The notes under the pieces were generated by a model. The model saw only the letters and a list, made by a program, of their open reading frames with translations. It was not told where the DNA came from and did not search any database. Made by a program: the position numbers and the translations under genes. Shown in pieces: positions 23,026-31,745 of a stretch of 41,378 bases of DNA; position 1 is the first letter of the stretch, and the number at the start of each line of letters is the position of its first letter. This stretch comes from UBA9732 sp963621975 (lineage in GTDB: Bacteria > Spirochaetota > Spirochaetia > Sphaerochaetales > Sphaerochaetaceae): NCBI GenBank assembly GCA_963621975.1, contig CAVFGI010000018.1:1-41378 (forward strand). The letters run 5' to 3'.

Positions 23026-24171
23026 ATGTTTAAAAATGAGCTTTCGGATGAACAATTGTTGAAAAGAGTGAAAAGTAGAAGTGCAGAAGATGTTCGTTCT
23101 CCGTACTATAGGGATACAACTGCAATTATTCATAGCTCTCCTTTTAGAAGATTAAAACATAAGACTCAGGTGTTTTTTGCTCCAAGTAATGACCATATCT
23201 GTACTAGAATGGAACACGTGTTGCATGTGGCGTCTATAGCTACGACCATTTGTAGGGCAATGGGGCTTAATGATGAAATGGCATGGGCTATTGGTGTTGG
23301 GCATGACCTTGGCCATACTCCATTTGGCCATATTGGTGAGTTTATCTTGTCCGATATGATGAAAGAGAAGGGTTTTGTTGGCTTTGAGCATGAAATTAAC
23401 AGTCTTAGGGTTGTGGATTTTCTTTCTCATTTAAATTTAACATACGCTGTCAGAGATGGAATTGTCAGCCACTGCGGTGAGCACTTCATTAGAACTCTTG
23501 AACCAAGCCATAAAATTAAGGATCTTGATGCAATTCAGACCAAGCACGACATTATTCCTTCTACATGGGAAGGTTGCATTGTTAGATTCTCGGATCAGAT
23601 TGCATATCTTGGACGTGATTTTGAAGATGCTGCACGTCTTGGAATTGTCTCTAAAACCGATATCCCAGATATATGCATAAAAGTTCTAGGCACCACAAAT
23701 GGCGAGATTATCAATACTCTTGTTGAAGATATCATTACTAATTCAGAAAAAGAGGGTGTGATTGGTTTTAGTCCCAATATCTTTGAAGCTATGCATGCAA
23801 TGAAGGATTTCAACTATCAGCATATTTATAAATCTCCAATGTTGGCAGGGTATGAGAAGTATTTTAGACGTCTTATTCATCTCATTTATGACTATCTAAC
23901 AGGACTTCTTGATAAGAATGAGTTTAATGGAGAACTCTATATGCAAGAAGGAAATATGCTTAGTGCTGGTTTCTATAACTACGTTATGGAAAAGAAGGAT
24001 GCCTACATAGAGCATGATGGCAATCTTGATAGGATTGTTTTTGATTATATTGCCGGAATGAGTGATAACTTCTGCCTTGATTGTGGAAACGAAATTCTAC
24101 GGCCAGAACATCTTAACGAGTCCATTGAACGCTCACTTACAGGCAAGTGGTTTGACGTGATAAAACCCTGA
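23026..24171 (+). CDS. dgt: Deoxyguanosinetriphosphate triphosphohydrolase-like HD protein
   Basis: 381 residues. It hydrolyses dGTP or other dNTPs to the nucleoside and triphosphate, lowering the pools. Family features: YYRDTTAIIHSSPFRRLKHKTQVF, the first metal His in RMEHVLHV (about 64), HDLGHTPFGH with the HD pair at 93-94, and a late Asp in RFSDQIAYLGRDFEDA. Sits between a divergent membrane-protein gene and convergent nrdR, both affecting dNTP supply. Start behind GAGGAA. Substrate preference cannot be told from sequence. Confidence 0.92.
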   Translation: MFKNELSDEQLLKRVKSRSAEDVRSPYYRDTTAIIHSSPFRRLKHKTQVFFAPSNDHICTRMEHVLHVASIATTICRAMGLNDEMAWAIGVGHDLGHTPFGHIGEFILSDMMKEKGFVGFEHEINSLRVVDFLSHLNLTYAVRDGIVSHCGEHFIRTLEPSHKIKDLDAIQTKHDIIPSTWEGCIVRFSDQIAYLGRDFEDAARLGIVSKTDIPDICIKVLGTTNGEIINTLVEDIITNSEKEGVIGFSPNIFEAMHAMKDFNYQHIYKSPMLAGYEKYFRRLIHLIYDYLTGLLDKNEFNGELYMQEGNMLSAGFYNYVMEKKDAYIEHDGNLDRIVFDYIAGMSDNFCLDCGNEILRPEHLNESIERSLTGKWFDVIKP

Positions 24172-24194
24172 CTCAATTATTGTGTGTTTTGCTC

Positions 24195-24659
24195 TTAGTT
24201 AGCTTCTTTAGCAAGGCTTTCAATTTCTTTGACAAACTGCTCAACGTTATTGAAGGCTCTATAAACAGAGGCAAATCTAATATAGGCAACGGCATCTACC
24301 TTGTAGAGTTGTTTTAATGTTTCTTCTCCAATTGCTTTGCTGGAAATTTCATGTTTTGGTCCAGCTTGGATTTTAATTGCTTCTTCAATGTTTTGAATTA
24401 AATTGTCAATTGTTTCTTGGTCTATGTTTCGCTTATCTGTAGAAATGCGAATGCCTCTTTCAATTTTAGCAATGTCAAAAGGTTGAAGGTCTCCATTTTT
24501 CTTGATAACTGTGATAGGTTTGTCTTCAACTCTCTCGTAACTTGTAAATCTATACCCGCATTTTAGGCAGACTCTTCTGCGTCTCATGGCGCTACCATTG
24601 TTAGTTGTTCTTGTTTCTAAAACTTTGTCTTCCATTTCTCCACATGCGGGGCATCTCAT
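24195..24659 (-). CDS. nrdR: Transcriptional repressor NrdR
   Basis: 154 residues, the standard length. An N-terminal zinc ribbon with Cys3, Cys6, Cys31 and Cys34 (CPAC...CLKC) precedes an ATP-cone (VIKKNGDLQPFDIAKIERGI through YIRFASVYRAF). It senses ATP/dATP and represses ribonucleotide reductase genes at NrdR boxes. No nrd gene is in the window. It points at dgt tail to tail, 23 bases apart. A possible box lies in its own upstream region. Confidence 0.97.
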   Translation of the reverse strand: MRCPACGEMEDKVLETRTTNNGSAMRRRRVCLKCGYRFTSYERVEDKPITVIKKNGDLQPFDIAKIERGIRISTDKRNIDQETIDNLIQNIEEAIKIQAGPKHEISSKAIGEETLKQLYKVDAVAYIRFASVYRAFNNVEQFVKEIESLAKEAN

Positions 24660-24718
24660 GTTTTTACTTCCTTAATTGATTGGGCTTTTGTTTTTATAAC
24701 TTTTAACAAGAATACAAT

Positions 24719-24788
24719 AATGGCTAGATAGTGTCTAGTTTTTTCGTAACTCTTTTAGAGAAATAAATAATGACACTATTTATGTGTT
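24719..24788. promoter_or_regulatory. Candidate NrdR boxes in the nrdR/ACT-gene intergenic region
   Basis: acactatttatgtgt at 24773-24787 is a near-palindrome with ACAC/GTGT ends and an A/T core, close to the published NrdR box but one base shorter. Read on the minus strand, ACACTATCTAG (24734-24724) is a half-match, about 53 bases away. Spacing is longer than the usual three helical turns, so the pair is uncertain. Confidence 0.35.
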
Positions 24789-24847
24789 TATTGTTGTTTT
24801 GTGTAGATTTTTATTGATAACTTTTTTGTAAGTAGGCTGTCAAAGTG

Positions 24848-24877
24848 TTGCAAAAATGCTCAAAATGTTATTAAAAT
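24848..24877 (+). promoter_or_regulatory. Possible promoter of the ACT-domain/transporter pair
   Basis: TTGCAA (24848-24853) and TAAAAT (24872-24877), 18 bases apart. Transcription would start only a few bases before the TAGGAG ribosome site. Confidence 0.4.
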
Positions 24878-24894
24878 AACTTAGGAGTAAGATT

Positions 24895-25557
24895 ATGGCA
24901 GAATCTGTTAGCAAAAAGGTTAGAGAAATTGTTGATAGAACACCATTTTTGCGTGATGTTCTTAGAAAAGGCTTTTTGAATTATACAAATTTTACTGAAA
25001 GCATCATGGAAGAGGTGTCTCAAGCCTGTAATAGAGAGGTTAAGGAAACTGCTGTTATTATGGCCTTAAGAAGGTATGCCACTGAGCTTAATAGAATGGA
25101 AGGTCAAAAAGATAGTGATGGAGTTAGCTACACTATAGTAATGCATACCAATATTGTGGACTACAATTATTCTAAAACTCCTGAGCTTATTCAGCATCTT
25201 GGAAACTTGTATGAGCTTTCTGGTCGTAATGGCGGAACTGATTTCTTAAATGTTATTTTTGGTTCAAATGAAGTTACTATTGCAACCTCAGAGAAGCTGG
25301 TGCCTCATATTGAAAGAATTCTTAGCTCCTTCAAGTATATGTATAAACAGGATGATTTGGTTGCATTAACTTTGAATTTTGGTTCAAACTTTATCCAAAC
25401 TCCTGGTATTGTTTATGAAGCTGCCCGCAGACTTGCGTGGAATAGTATCAACGTATACGAGATTGTTTCAACTATCTCAGAGCTTACTTTTGTTATAAGA
25501 CGAATTGACAGCTTTGAAGCTTATAGAGTACTTCAAAATCTTCAAGGAAAAAAATGA
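24895..25557 (+). CDS. ACT-domain protein of unknown function
   Basis: 220 residues, soluble. The first ~75 residues are helical and contain a winged-helix-like segment (FLNYTNFTESIMEEVSQACNREVKETAVIMALRRYA). The C-terminal ~65 residues (TPGIVYEAARRLAWNSINVYEIVSTISELTFVI) closely resemble the ACT repeat of aspartokinases, a fold that binds amino acids or similar ligands. No kinase part is present, so it is likely a sensor or regulator. Its stop overlaps the start of the YhhQ-like transporter (ATGA), suggesting it serves that transporter or the same ligand pathway. The ligand is unknown. Confidence 0.7.
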   Translation: MAESVSKKVREIVDRTPFLRDVLRKGFLNYTNFTESIMEEVSQACNREVKETAVIMALRRYATELNRMEGQKDSDGVSYTIVMHTNIVDYNYSKTPELIQHLGNLYELSGRNGGTDFLNVIFGSNEVTIATSEKLVPHIERILSSFKYMYKQDDLVALTLNFGSNFIQTPGIVYEAARRLAWNSINVYEIVSTISELTFVIRRIDSFEAYRVLQNLQGKK

Positions 25558-26258
25558 CAAATATTCTTTTATGGTTTGGCATGATGGTGCTAAACTTTGC
25601 TCTCATTATGTTTGCATTCAGAAAGTGGGGAAAAATTGGGCTTTTAATTTGGATTCCAATCAGCTGTATGATTGCAAATATTCAAGTAACTAAAAATGTG
25701 ATTCTCTTTGGTTTTGAGGCCACTTTGGGCAATATAGTTTACTCCACTAGCTTCTTGGCAACCGATATTCTCAATGAATTCTATGGAGAGAAAGATGCAA
25801 AGACTTCTGTTGGATATGGTTTTTTTGCTCTTGTTGCCCTTACTGTTTTAATGCAAATGGCCATTTTCTTTGTTCCGTCTTCTTCTGACATTGCACAAAA
25901 CAGTCTTCAAACTATTTTTGGCCTTATGCCACGTATTGCATTGGGCTCGGTTGTTGCATACTTATTGAGCAATTATCATGATGTATGGGCTTATAATTTT
26001 TGGAAACGTAAAACATCTGGAAAGTATCTTTGGCTTAGAAATAACTTCAGTACATTTGTCAGTCAACTTATAGATACGTTGGTCTTTACGTTGATAGCAT
26101 TTTGGGGTGTATATGAAACACCTGTACTTCTTCAAATTATGGCTTCTACATATTTGCTTAAGTGGATTGTAGCACTTTGCGATACAACAATGATCTACTT
26201 GGCTAGATATTGGGTAAAAAAAGGACTCATTAGTGATGTTTCAGGCTATAGTTGTTAA
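25554..26258 (+). CDS. VUT/YhhQ-family transporter, probable queuosine-precursor importer
   Basis: 234 residues with six or seven membrane helices. The family hallmarks are visible: NIVYSTSFLATDILNEFYGEKDA in the first third, LRNNFSTFVSQLIDTLVF in the middle, and a last membrane segment around LLKWIVALCDTTMIYLA. E. coli YhhQ takes up queuosine precursors (preQ0/preQ1), and some homologues take queuine or other purines. No preQ1 riboswitch is seen upstream. Translationally coupled to the ACT gene; its 3' end overlaps the convergent phosphatase gene by 18 bases. Confidence 0.85.
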   Translation: MTNILLWFGMMVLNFALIMFAFRKWGKIGLLIWIPISCMIANIQVTKNVILFGFEATLGNIVYSTSFLATDILNEFYGEKDAKTSVGYGFFALVALTVLMQMAIFFVPSSSDIAQNSLQTIFGLMPRIALGSVVAYLLSNYHDVWAYNFWKRKTSGKYLWLRNNFSTFVSQLIDTLVFTLIAFWGVYETPVLLQIMASTYLLKWIVALCDTTMIYLARYWVKKGLISDVSGYSC

Positions 26259-27146
26259 CGTGAATTTGTTCTTCATGTATTCTACACAGGCTTTGTATCC
26301 AACTAAGATGGGCTTAGGAAAACGATTCCTTGTAATTAGTAAGTCATCATTATAAATGACTTCTGTGCCGTCTAGATACTTGACTTGCATTCCAAGTTTT
26401 AGTGCAATGGCATGAGGGGCTGCAACATCCCATGCAAAGCTCCTTGTTGTAAGACATCCATCAATGTTGGAGTATGCAAATGGTGCTGTCATATGTAGAA
26501 TTCCACTTCCAAAAATTCTGAGCTTTCCACTGTAACCATTAAAACTTACATGATTAAGAATGTCTGAACCTGTTGTAATTTGTCTAGGAATATCGTAATG
26601 CTGTGGGCAGGTGAAAAGATTTCCATTAAGATAGACTTCTGGTGCATAAGGTGGGCTACAGAAAAACATTTCTTCTGTTCCAATTCCAAAGCGAGGTGCA
26701 AAGATGACTCCTCCACATGGAATTCTGTTGTGATCAAGAATCCCTAGTGCAATACACCAAGAGGGGAAGCCCTGACTGTATGCGTCTGTGCCATCAATTG
26801 GATCAAGGATAAAGGTGTATTGTGCGTTATTGTTGAATTCGTGCAAATCTATTTCTTCTGTTACAATGTTGCAATTGGGATAAAGCTTTTTAATCTCAGG
26901 TATTAAAGCGTTTGAAACAGCAAGATCTGTTTCTGTTAGTATTGATCCGTCTTCTTTGAATGAACGGTGGATTAGTTTCTGATTGTCTCTAGCTTTTCTC
27001 CCACATTGCAAGATGCAGGTGCAAAGTTCATTGAAGGCTTTGGATTCTTCATTTTGAACGATAAAACCAAAATTATCATTTTCGCTGATGTTTAGGGTTA
27101 TATTTGTGATTTTTGTATCAGTTTTAGATAATGTTGTTTCCTGCAT
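26241..27146 (-). CDS. Inositol monophosphatase-family (FIG superfamily) phosphatase
   Basis: 301 residues, with about 35 extra N-terminal residues over typical members. Metal ligands: Glu97/98 in VTEE, DPIDGTD at 115-121, and Trp-Asp at 239-240 in AWDVAAPHAI. It would dephosphorylate inositol phosphate, fructose-1,6-bisphosphate, histidinol phosphate or PAP; the motifs do not decide among them. Good AAAGGAG site before the ATG. It is divergent from mfd with only 33 bases between starts, so the promoters overlap the neighbouring 5' ends. Confidence 0.88.
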   Translation of the reverse strand: MQETTLSKTDTKITNITLNISENDNFGFIVQNEESKAFNELCTCILQCGRKARDNQKLIHRSFKEDGSILTETDLAVSNALIPEIKKLYPNCNIVTEEIDLHEFNNNAQYTFILDPIDGTDAYSQGFPSWCIALGILDHNRIPCGGVIFAPRFGIGTEEMFFCSPPYAPEVYLNGNLFTCPQHYDIPRQITTGSDILNHVSFNGYSGKLRIFGSGILHMTAPFAYSNIDGCLTTRSFAWDVAAPHAIALKLGMQVKYLDGTEVIYNDDLLITRNRFPKPILVGYKACVEYMKNKFTLTTIA

Positions 27147-27179
27147 TTACTTGAACTCCTTTCTTCATAATGGTAAATT

Positions 27180-30100
27180 GTGCCAGTGATGCAGACGCTT
27201 CAATCGTACATCAAAAAGAGTGAAGGCTACAAGGCATTCAGTACCAACAAAAAAGCGGATATCCAGGTAGAGGGGTTGGACGGATTTCCGCTGTTTCAGT
27301 GTGCCCATTTGATGGCAGGCGAGGTTAACGGTCTTACTTGGATTATTTGTCCAACAGATGAAATTGCACGTCAACTTCATTCAAATTATAGTCTTGTTGA
27401 TTCTCGTCAGGTTCCTGTTTTTTTACTTCCAGCAAGTGGCCGAGTCCTTTATAGTCAGTGGGAAGGCACAGCAAAAGAATATGAACAACTCAGGTGTTTA
27501 GGTGCTATCTCAGACTGTGATAAAGGTCTTGTTGTTACCTCTATAAGAGCTGTTTGTTCTCCTCTTCCAGGGAAGGGTGCTGTTGATATTGGCAGTATCA
27601 AGTTAAAGGTAAACGATAGCCTAGATACAATGCAATTAGCAGAAAAATTGGCCCAAGGTAACTATTATAGGTCACCAAACACTACAATGCCTGGAGAGTT
27701 TACTGTTAGAGGGGAGGTCTTTGATATCTTCCCTTATGGTTCAGATTTACCTGTTAGAATTTACTTTGATTGGGATAAGATAGAGCGTATTTGCAAGTAT
27801 GAACCTCTATCTCAACAAATTTCAAAACAGCTGGGACATGTTGATATTCAAATACTTGCTACCAGCGATTCTCAAAAAGTGATTCCGTGTGGAATTAAAG
27901 AATTCATTAAGAATTCCCATTATATGATTTTCTATGGTGATAAGCGTATAGAGACAAGTTATAAGAGCATGCAACTTGAGGCTAAGACACTCTATAGAAA
28001 GGCTTATCAGGCAGACAGGGATTCCCTTAGACCAGACGAAATTCTCTTTGACTTTCCTAATTTTGCACAGACTTGGCATGGAAGCATGACTGTTTTGGAC
28101 ATTGCAGGCCAGTGCAATAGTGCTTTTAAGTTTGATCTTGAAGGGCCTAGGTCTTATTTTGGCAATTTTACATACCTAAAAGAGGATTTGCAGGGGCTTG
28201 AAGACGATAATTGGGATATTGAAATCTATGTTACCACAGAGGTTCAAAAGCGCCGTCTTGAGCAGATGCTTAGTGATTTTGAGTCTCTTCATTATAACGT
28301 AGGGACACCTTCTGCTGGTTTTGCAATCAGGTCCAAGAAATTTATTGTCATATGTGAGAACGAAATATTTGGAAGAAAGAAGCAAGTTGTCAAGACATTG
28401 CAACACACACAGACATCGGTATTAGATAGTTTTGTTGAGTTGCATGAGGGCGATTATGTGGTCCATGTGAATTATGGCATAGGCCGATTTTTAAAAATAG
28501 ACCGCGTGCGTGATAGAGATTACATCAAGATTCAGTTTGCGGATAAAGAAAACCTTTACGTGCCTATTGAACAGGCCAACTTGGTGCAAAGGTATATAGG
28601 ATCTGCAGGTGAGGCTCCAAAGCTGGATAAACTTGGTGGTATGGGCTGGGAGAATAAGAAATCCAAGGCCCGTAAGAGTGCAGAAGATCTTGCTGAGCAT
28701 CTTATTCAGTTGTATGCACGACGCAAAAACAGTCAGGGCTATCCATTTGCTAAGGATAATGACTGGCAGTTGCGTTTTGAGGCTGAGTTTGAATTTGAGG
28801 AGACTGAAGACCAGCTGACTTGCATTCAAGATATCAAGGATGACATGGAAAGCCCCACCGCAATGGACCGTCTTATTTGTGGTGATGTTGGCTATGGTAA
28901 AACAGAGATTGCATTTAGAGCTGCCTTTAAGGCTGTGATGAGTGGAAAACAGGTGGCATTCTTGGCTCCTACGACCATTTTGGCTGAGCAACATTATAGA
29001 AATTTCAAGCAGCGTCTTGGAGAATTTCCTCTTAAGGTGGGGCTCTTGAGCCGTATGGTGCCTGTAAAAGAACAGAAAAAGACCTTGGCAGATTTGGCTG
29101 CAGGGCAGTTGGATGTACTTTTTGGTACCCAAAAGATTATCCAAAAGAATGTTCTTTTTAAGGATTTGGGTCTTCTTGTTGTGGATGAGGAGCAGCGTTT
29201 TGGTGTTAAGGATAAGGAGCGAATTAAAGATTTAAAGGCTAACATTGACTGTTTGAGCCTTTCTGCAACTCCAATTCCTAGAACGCTTTATATGTCGTTG
29301 TTGAAAATTAGAGACATGAGTCTTTTGACAACCCCTCCAATTTCTCGTAAGCCAATTAAGACTGTTATTGAAAAATATGATTTAGATGAGGTTGAAAGAG
29401 CAATTAGATTTGAAGTATCACGTCATGGTCAGGTTTTCTATTTACACAACAGAATAGAGAGTCTTGAGGATGTTGCTAATATGTTACGATCTCGCATGCC
29501 TGATATCATCATTGAAACGGCTCATGGGCAAATGAGTGCAGATCTTTTGGAAGATACAATGCGTAGGTTCGTTTATGAGGGTATTCAAGTCCTTGTTTCT
29601 ACAACTATTATTGAAAATGGTATAGATATCCCAAATGTTAATACTATCATCATTGACCGTGCCGATATGTATGGAGTCTCTCAGCTTTATCAGCTTAAGG
29701 GTCGTGTTGGCCGTTCTGATAGAGAGGCTTGGGCTTATTTGCTTTATCCTTCAGATTATGTGCTTTCTGAAGTGGCTATCAAAAGACTTCAAACAATCTC
29801 TGAATTTACTGATCTAGGTTCTGGTTTTAAGGTTGCTATGAAGGACATGGAACTACGGGGTGCAGGAAATCTCCTTGGACGAGAGCAAAGTGGATTTATG
29901 TCTGCTGTAGGCCTTGATATGTATATTAGGCTGTTGGATGAGGCTATAGCTAAGTTACAAAATTCTGGTGCAAAGCCGGAATCTGAGGTGTTCCTAGAGT
30001 TGGATTATAGTGGCTACATTCCAGACAATTATATCCCTGATCCTACTATAAAGCTTGAAATTTATAAGAAGATTGCCGCTATTAGGACATCAAATGAACT

Positions 30101-30425
30101 TGAGAGGCTTTCTGCTGAGCTTAAAGATAGGTTTGGAAATATTCCTGACGAGGTGTCAAATTTGCTCTACATTTGTGAGCTTAAGATTGTATGTAGGACT
30201 TTGGATATTTATCACATGAAGGAGCGTCAAGGCTCTGTTGTTGTGGAGTTCTCTCGTATTGCATCTATTTCTATAGATAAGCTTATTGAGATGATTCGCA
30301 CCTCCCGGGGTTCTGTTACTATTGATCCTAAGAGGCCTTATATAATGAATATGAAAACTAATGCTATCTCTTTAAAGGATAAAGCGTTGTTTATTCTTGA
30401 GAAGTTGCAAAGACTGGTGCCGTGA
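27180..30425 (+). CDS. mfd: Transcription-repair coupling factor Mfd
   Basis: 1081 residues (E. coli 1148). It pushes stalled RNA polymerase off damaged DNA and recruits UvrA. Order: N-terminal UvrB-like part (residues ~1-350, with SPNTTMPGEFTVRGEVFDIFPYG), the RNA-polymerase interaction domain with LHEGDYVVHVNYGIGRF, then the RecG-like translocase with GDVGYGKT (568-575), DEEQ (669-672), SATPIPRTLYMSL and LKGRVGRSDREAWAYLLYP, and a C-terminal TRCF domain. The start is uncertain: GTG at 27180 or ATG at 27189, neither with a clear ribosome site. trmB follows 26 bases downstream. Confidence 0.95.
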   Translation: MPVMQTLQSYIKKSEGYKAFSTNKKADIQVEGLDGFPLFQCAHLMAGEVNGLTWIICPTDEIARQLHSNYSLVDSRQVPVFLLPASGRVLYSQWEGTAKEYEQLRCLGAISDCDKGLVVTSIRAVCSPLPGKGAVDIGSIKLKVNDSLDTMQLAEKLAQGNYYRSPNTTMPGEFTVRGEVFDIFPYGSDLPVRIYFDWDKIERICKYEPLSQQISKQLGHVDIQILATSDSQKVIPCGIKEFIKNSHYMIFYGDKRIETSYKSMQLEAKTLYRKAYQADRDSLRPDEILFDFPNFAQTWHGSMTVLDIAGQCNSAFKFDLEGPRSYFGNFTYLKEDLQGLEDDNWDIEIYVTTEVQKRRLEQMLSDFESLHYNVGTPSAGFAIRSKKFIVICENEIFGRKKQVVKTLQHTQTSVLDSFVELHEGDYVVHVNYGIGRFLKIDRVRDRDYIKIQFADKENLYVPIEQANLVQRYIGSAGEAPKLDKLGGMGWENKKSKARKSAEDLAEHLIQLYARRKNSQGYPFAKDNDWQLRFEAEFEFEETEDQLTCIQDIKDDMESPTAMDRLICGDVGYGKTEIAFRAAFKAVMSGKQVAFLAPTTILAEQHYRNFKQRLGEFPLKVGLLSRMVPVKEQKKTLADLAAGQLDVLFGTQKIIQKNVLFKDLGLLVVDEEQRFGVKDKERIKDLKANIDCLSLSATPIPRTLYMSLLKIRDMSLLTTPPISRKPIKTVIEKYDLDEVERAIRFEVSRHGQVFYLHNRIESLEDVANMLRSRMPDIIIETAHGQMSADLLEDTMRRFVYEGIQVLVSTTIIENGIDIPNVNTIIIDRADMYGVSQLYQLKGRVGRSDREAWAYLLYPSDYVLSEVAIKRLQTISEFTDLGSGFKVAMKDMELRGAGNLLGREQSGFMSAVGLDMYIRLLDEAIAKLQNSGAKPESEVFLELDYSGYIPDNYIPDPTIKLEIYKKIAAIRTSNELERLSAELKDRFGNIPDEVSNLLYICELKIVCRTLDIYHMKERQGSVVVEFSRIASISIDKLIEMIRTSRGSVTIDPKRPYIMNMKTNAISLKDKALFILEKLQRLVP

Positions 30426-30451
30426 GGGTTTTGGTGATATAGAGGGTATGT

Positions 30452-31483
30452 ATGGAAAATATCGGGATAAATGATGTGGAGAATTCTGTGCAGAATAGTG
30501 CTTTGGAGGAGGTCTTTGATCTCATTCCGGAATTGAGAATGGTGGAGCATAGAGATGAGAACTCGTGGCGTGAAATTAAAAGCTATGTTTTGCGTGGACA
30601 AAGACTTAAGCAATATCAGATTGACGCTCTAAAGAATCATTTTTATGACTATGCTCTAGTGCATTCTTTTGAAAAATTGGATTTTTCACGTGTTTTTGGT
30701 AACGATAACCCTGTGGTTATTGAGATTGGTTTTGGGATGGGTGAAAGCACAGCGCGTATTGCACGTGAAAATCCGAATATAAATTACTTGGGGATTGAAG
30801 TTTTTCTGTATGGGTTCTCCAAATTGCTAGCGACTATTGCAAAAGAAGGCCTGACGAATTTGCGTATTATGCGTTACGATGCCGTGCAAGTGCTTGAGGA
30901 TATGATTTCAGATGATAGCGTGTGCGGTTTCCACATCTTTTTTCCAGACCCTTGGCCCAAGAAACGTCATCATAAAAAGCGTTTAGTGCAACTTCCTTTT
31001 ACTACTTTGCTTGCACAGAAGCTCAAGAAGGGTGGCTATATCTACTGCGTCACAGACTGGGAGGATTATGCAAACCAAATGCTTTCTGTTTTAGAAGCAA
31101 CACCGGGAATGGTGAATCCGTATAGGTGTGTAGAAGAAAGAGATCTTGATGGGGAACCTTCATCTGAGTTTGTATCTTTGGATGGCTTTGCACTTTGTGA
31201 TGGCTTTGCACCTTGTGATGATGTTGCAACACAGGACAGCTTTGCACCTCGTGATGGCTTTGCACTTTGTGATGATGTTGCACCTCGTGATGGCTTTGCA
31301 CTTTGTGATGATGTTGCAACTCGTGATGGCTTTGCACTTTGTGATGATGTTGCAACACAGGACAGCTTTGCACCTCGTGATGGCTTTGCACCTCCACGTC
31401 CATGGCGCCCAGAGACTAGTTTTGAGCGCAAGGGCCTGGATAAGTCATACACCATCAATGAAGTGTGGGTGGAGAAGGCATGA
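30452..31483 (+). CDS. trmB: tRNA (guanine-46-N7) methyltransferase with in-frame hexapeptide repeat insertion
   Basis: 343 residues against about 210-250 for usual TrmB. It methylates G46 of tRNA with SAM. The Rossmann core is intact: VIEIGFGMGES (SAM site), INYLGIEVFLYG, NLRIMRYDAVQVL, the catalytic FFPDPWPKKRHHKKRLV and CVTDWEDYA. The C-terminal RPETSFERKGLDKSYTINEVWVEKA is also typical. Between them, residues 244-315 are twelve copies of a hexapeptide D-[GDS]-[FV]-A-x-[CQR], ending in DGFAPP, which merges with the expected motif before RPETSFE. All 18-bp units keep frame, so this is an expansion and not a break. Confidence 0.92.
   Translation: MENIGINDVENSVQNSALEEVFDLIPELRMVEHRDENSWREIKSYVLRGQRLKQYQIDALKNHFYDYALVHSFEKLDFSRVFGNDNPVVIEIGFGMGESTARIARENPNINYLGIEVFLYGFSKLLATIAKEGLTNLRIMRYDAVQVLEDMISDDSVCGFHIFFPDPWPKKRHHKKRLVQLPFTTLLAQKLKKGGYIYCVTDWEDYANQMLSVLEATPGMVNPYRCVEERDLDGEPSSEFVSLDGFALCDGFAPCDDVATQDSFAPRDGFALCDDVAPRDGFALCDDVATRDGFALCDDVATQDSFAPRDGFAPPRPWRPETSFERKGLDKSYTINEVWVEKA
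31181..31396 (+). repeat. Coding minisatellite: twelve 18-bp units inside trmB
   Basis: Each unit starts with gat or gac and encodes DGFALC, DGFAPC, DDVATQ, DSFAPR, DDVAPR, DDVATR or DGFAPP. Types alternate so that longer 36-bp and 54-bp repeats are also present; the run DDVATQ-DSFAPR-DGFA occurs near both ends. Units differ by only a few bases, pointing to recent duplication and exchange. Confidence 0.97.
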
Positions 31484-31641
31484 ATAAGATCTTGTCCTAG
31501 CTATTGATGGCCATTGCATGTGAGCTTTTTCCATGTGCCATCTCATGGGTCATCTCATGTGTCAGGAAGGCTCTTTTTGATATGCATGCGGTGTGTGAAG
31601 CCTTGCACTTGAGGACTCGATTACTTGGAGCGAGGAAAAAG

Positions 31642-31723
31642 TATCCGAAAACGCTTAAAAATGGGACGATTTCGGATAAAGTTATCCGAAAACATTTAAA
31701 AATCAGACAATTTCGGACAACTG
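31642..31723. repeat. Dimeric hairpin repeat with 41-nt period, copy B
   Basis: Two units of 41 bases start with tatccgaaaac at 31642 and 31683 and match at about 32 of 41 positions. Within unit 1 tatccgaaa pairs with tttcggata; within unit 2 tccgaaa pairs with tttcgga. The centre of both units reads ttaaaaat. The same period, dimer form and inverted ends with GAAAA occur at 2801-2886 with a different arm sequence. Confidence 0.8.
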
Positions 31724-31745
31724 TTGGGCAAGACTAAATATTAAT

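Noticed and set aside
24660..24894. preQ1 riboswitch ahead of the ACT/YhhQ-like pair
   Set aside because: No short C-rich-loop pseudoknot near the ribosome site; the region is A/T-rich with only the possible NrdR boxes.
28491..29144. 217-codon frame opposite mfd
   Set aside because: Shadow of the conserved mfd translocase region.
30452..31483. trmB as a pseudogene or frameshift
   Set aside because: The insertion is a multiple of 18 bases, in frame, and all motifs on both sides are intact.
31642..31735. CRISPR array
   Set aside because: Only two units, repeat identity spreads across the whole 41 bases, and each unit is a hairpin by itself; no cas genes.
31504..31737. 77-codon frame after trmB
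   Set aside because: Crosses the 41-nt hairpin repeats and has no family features.
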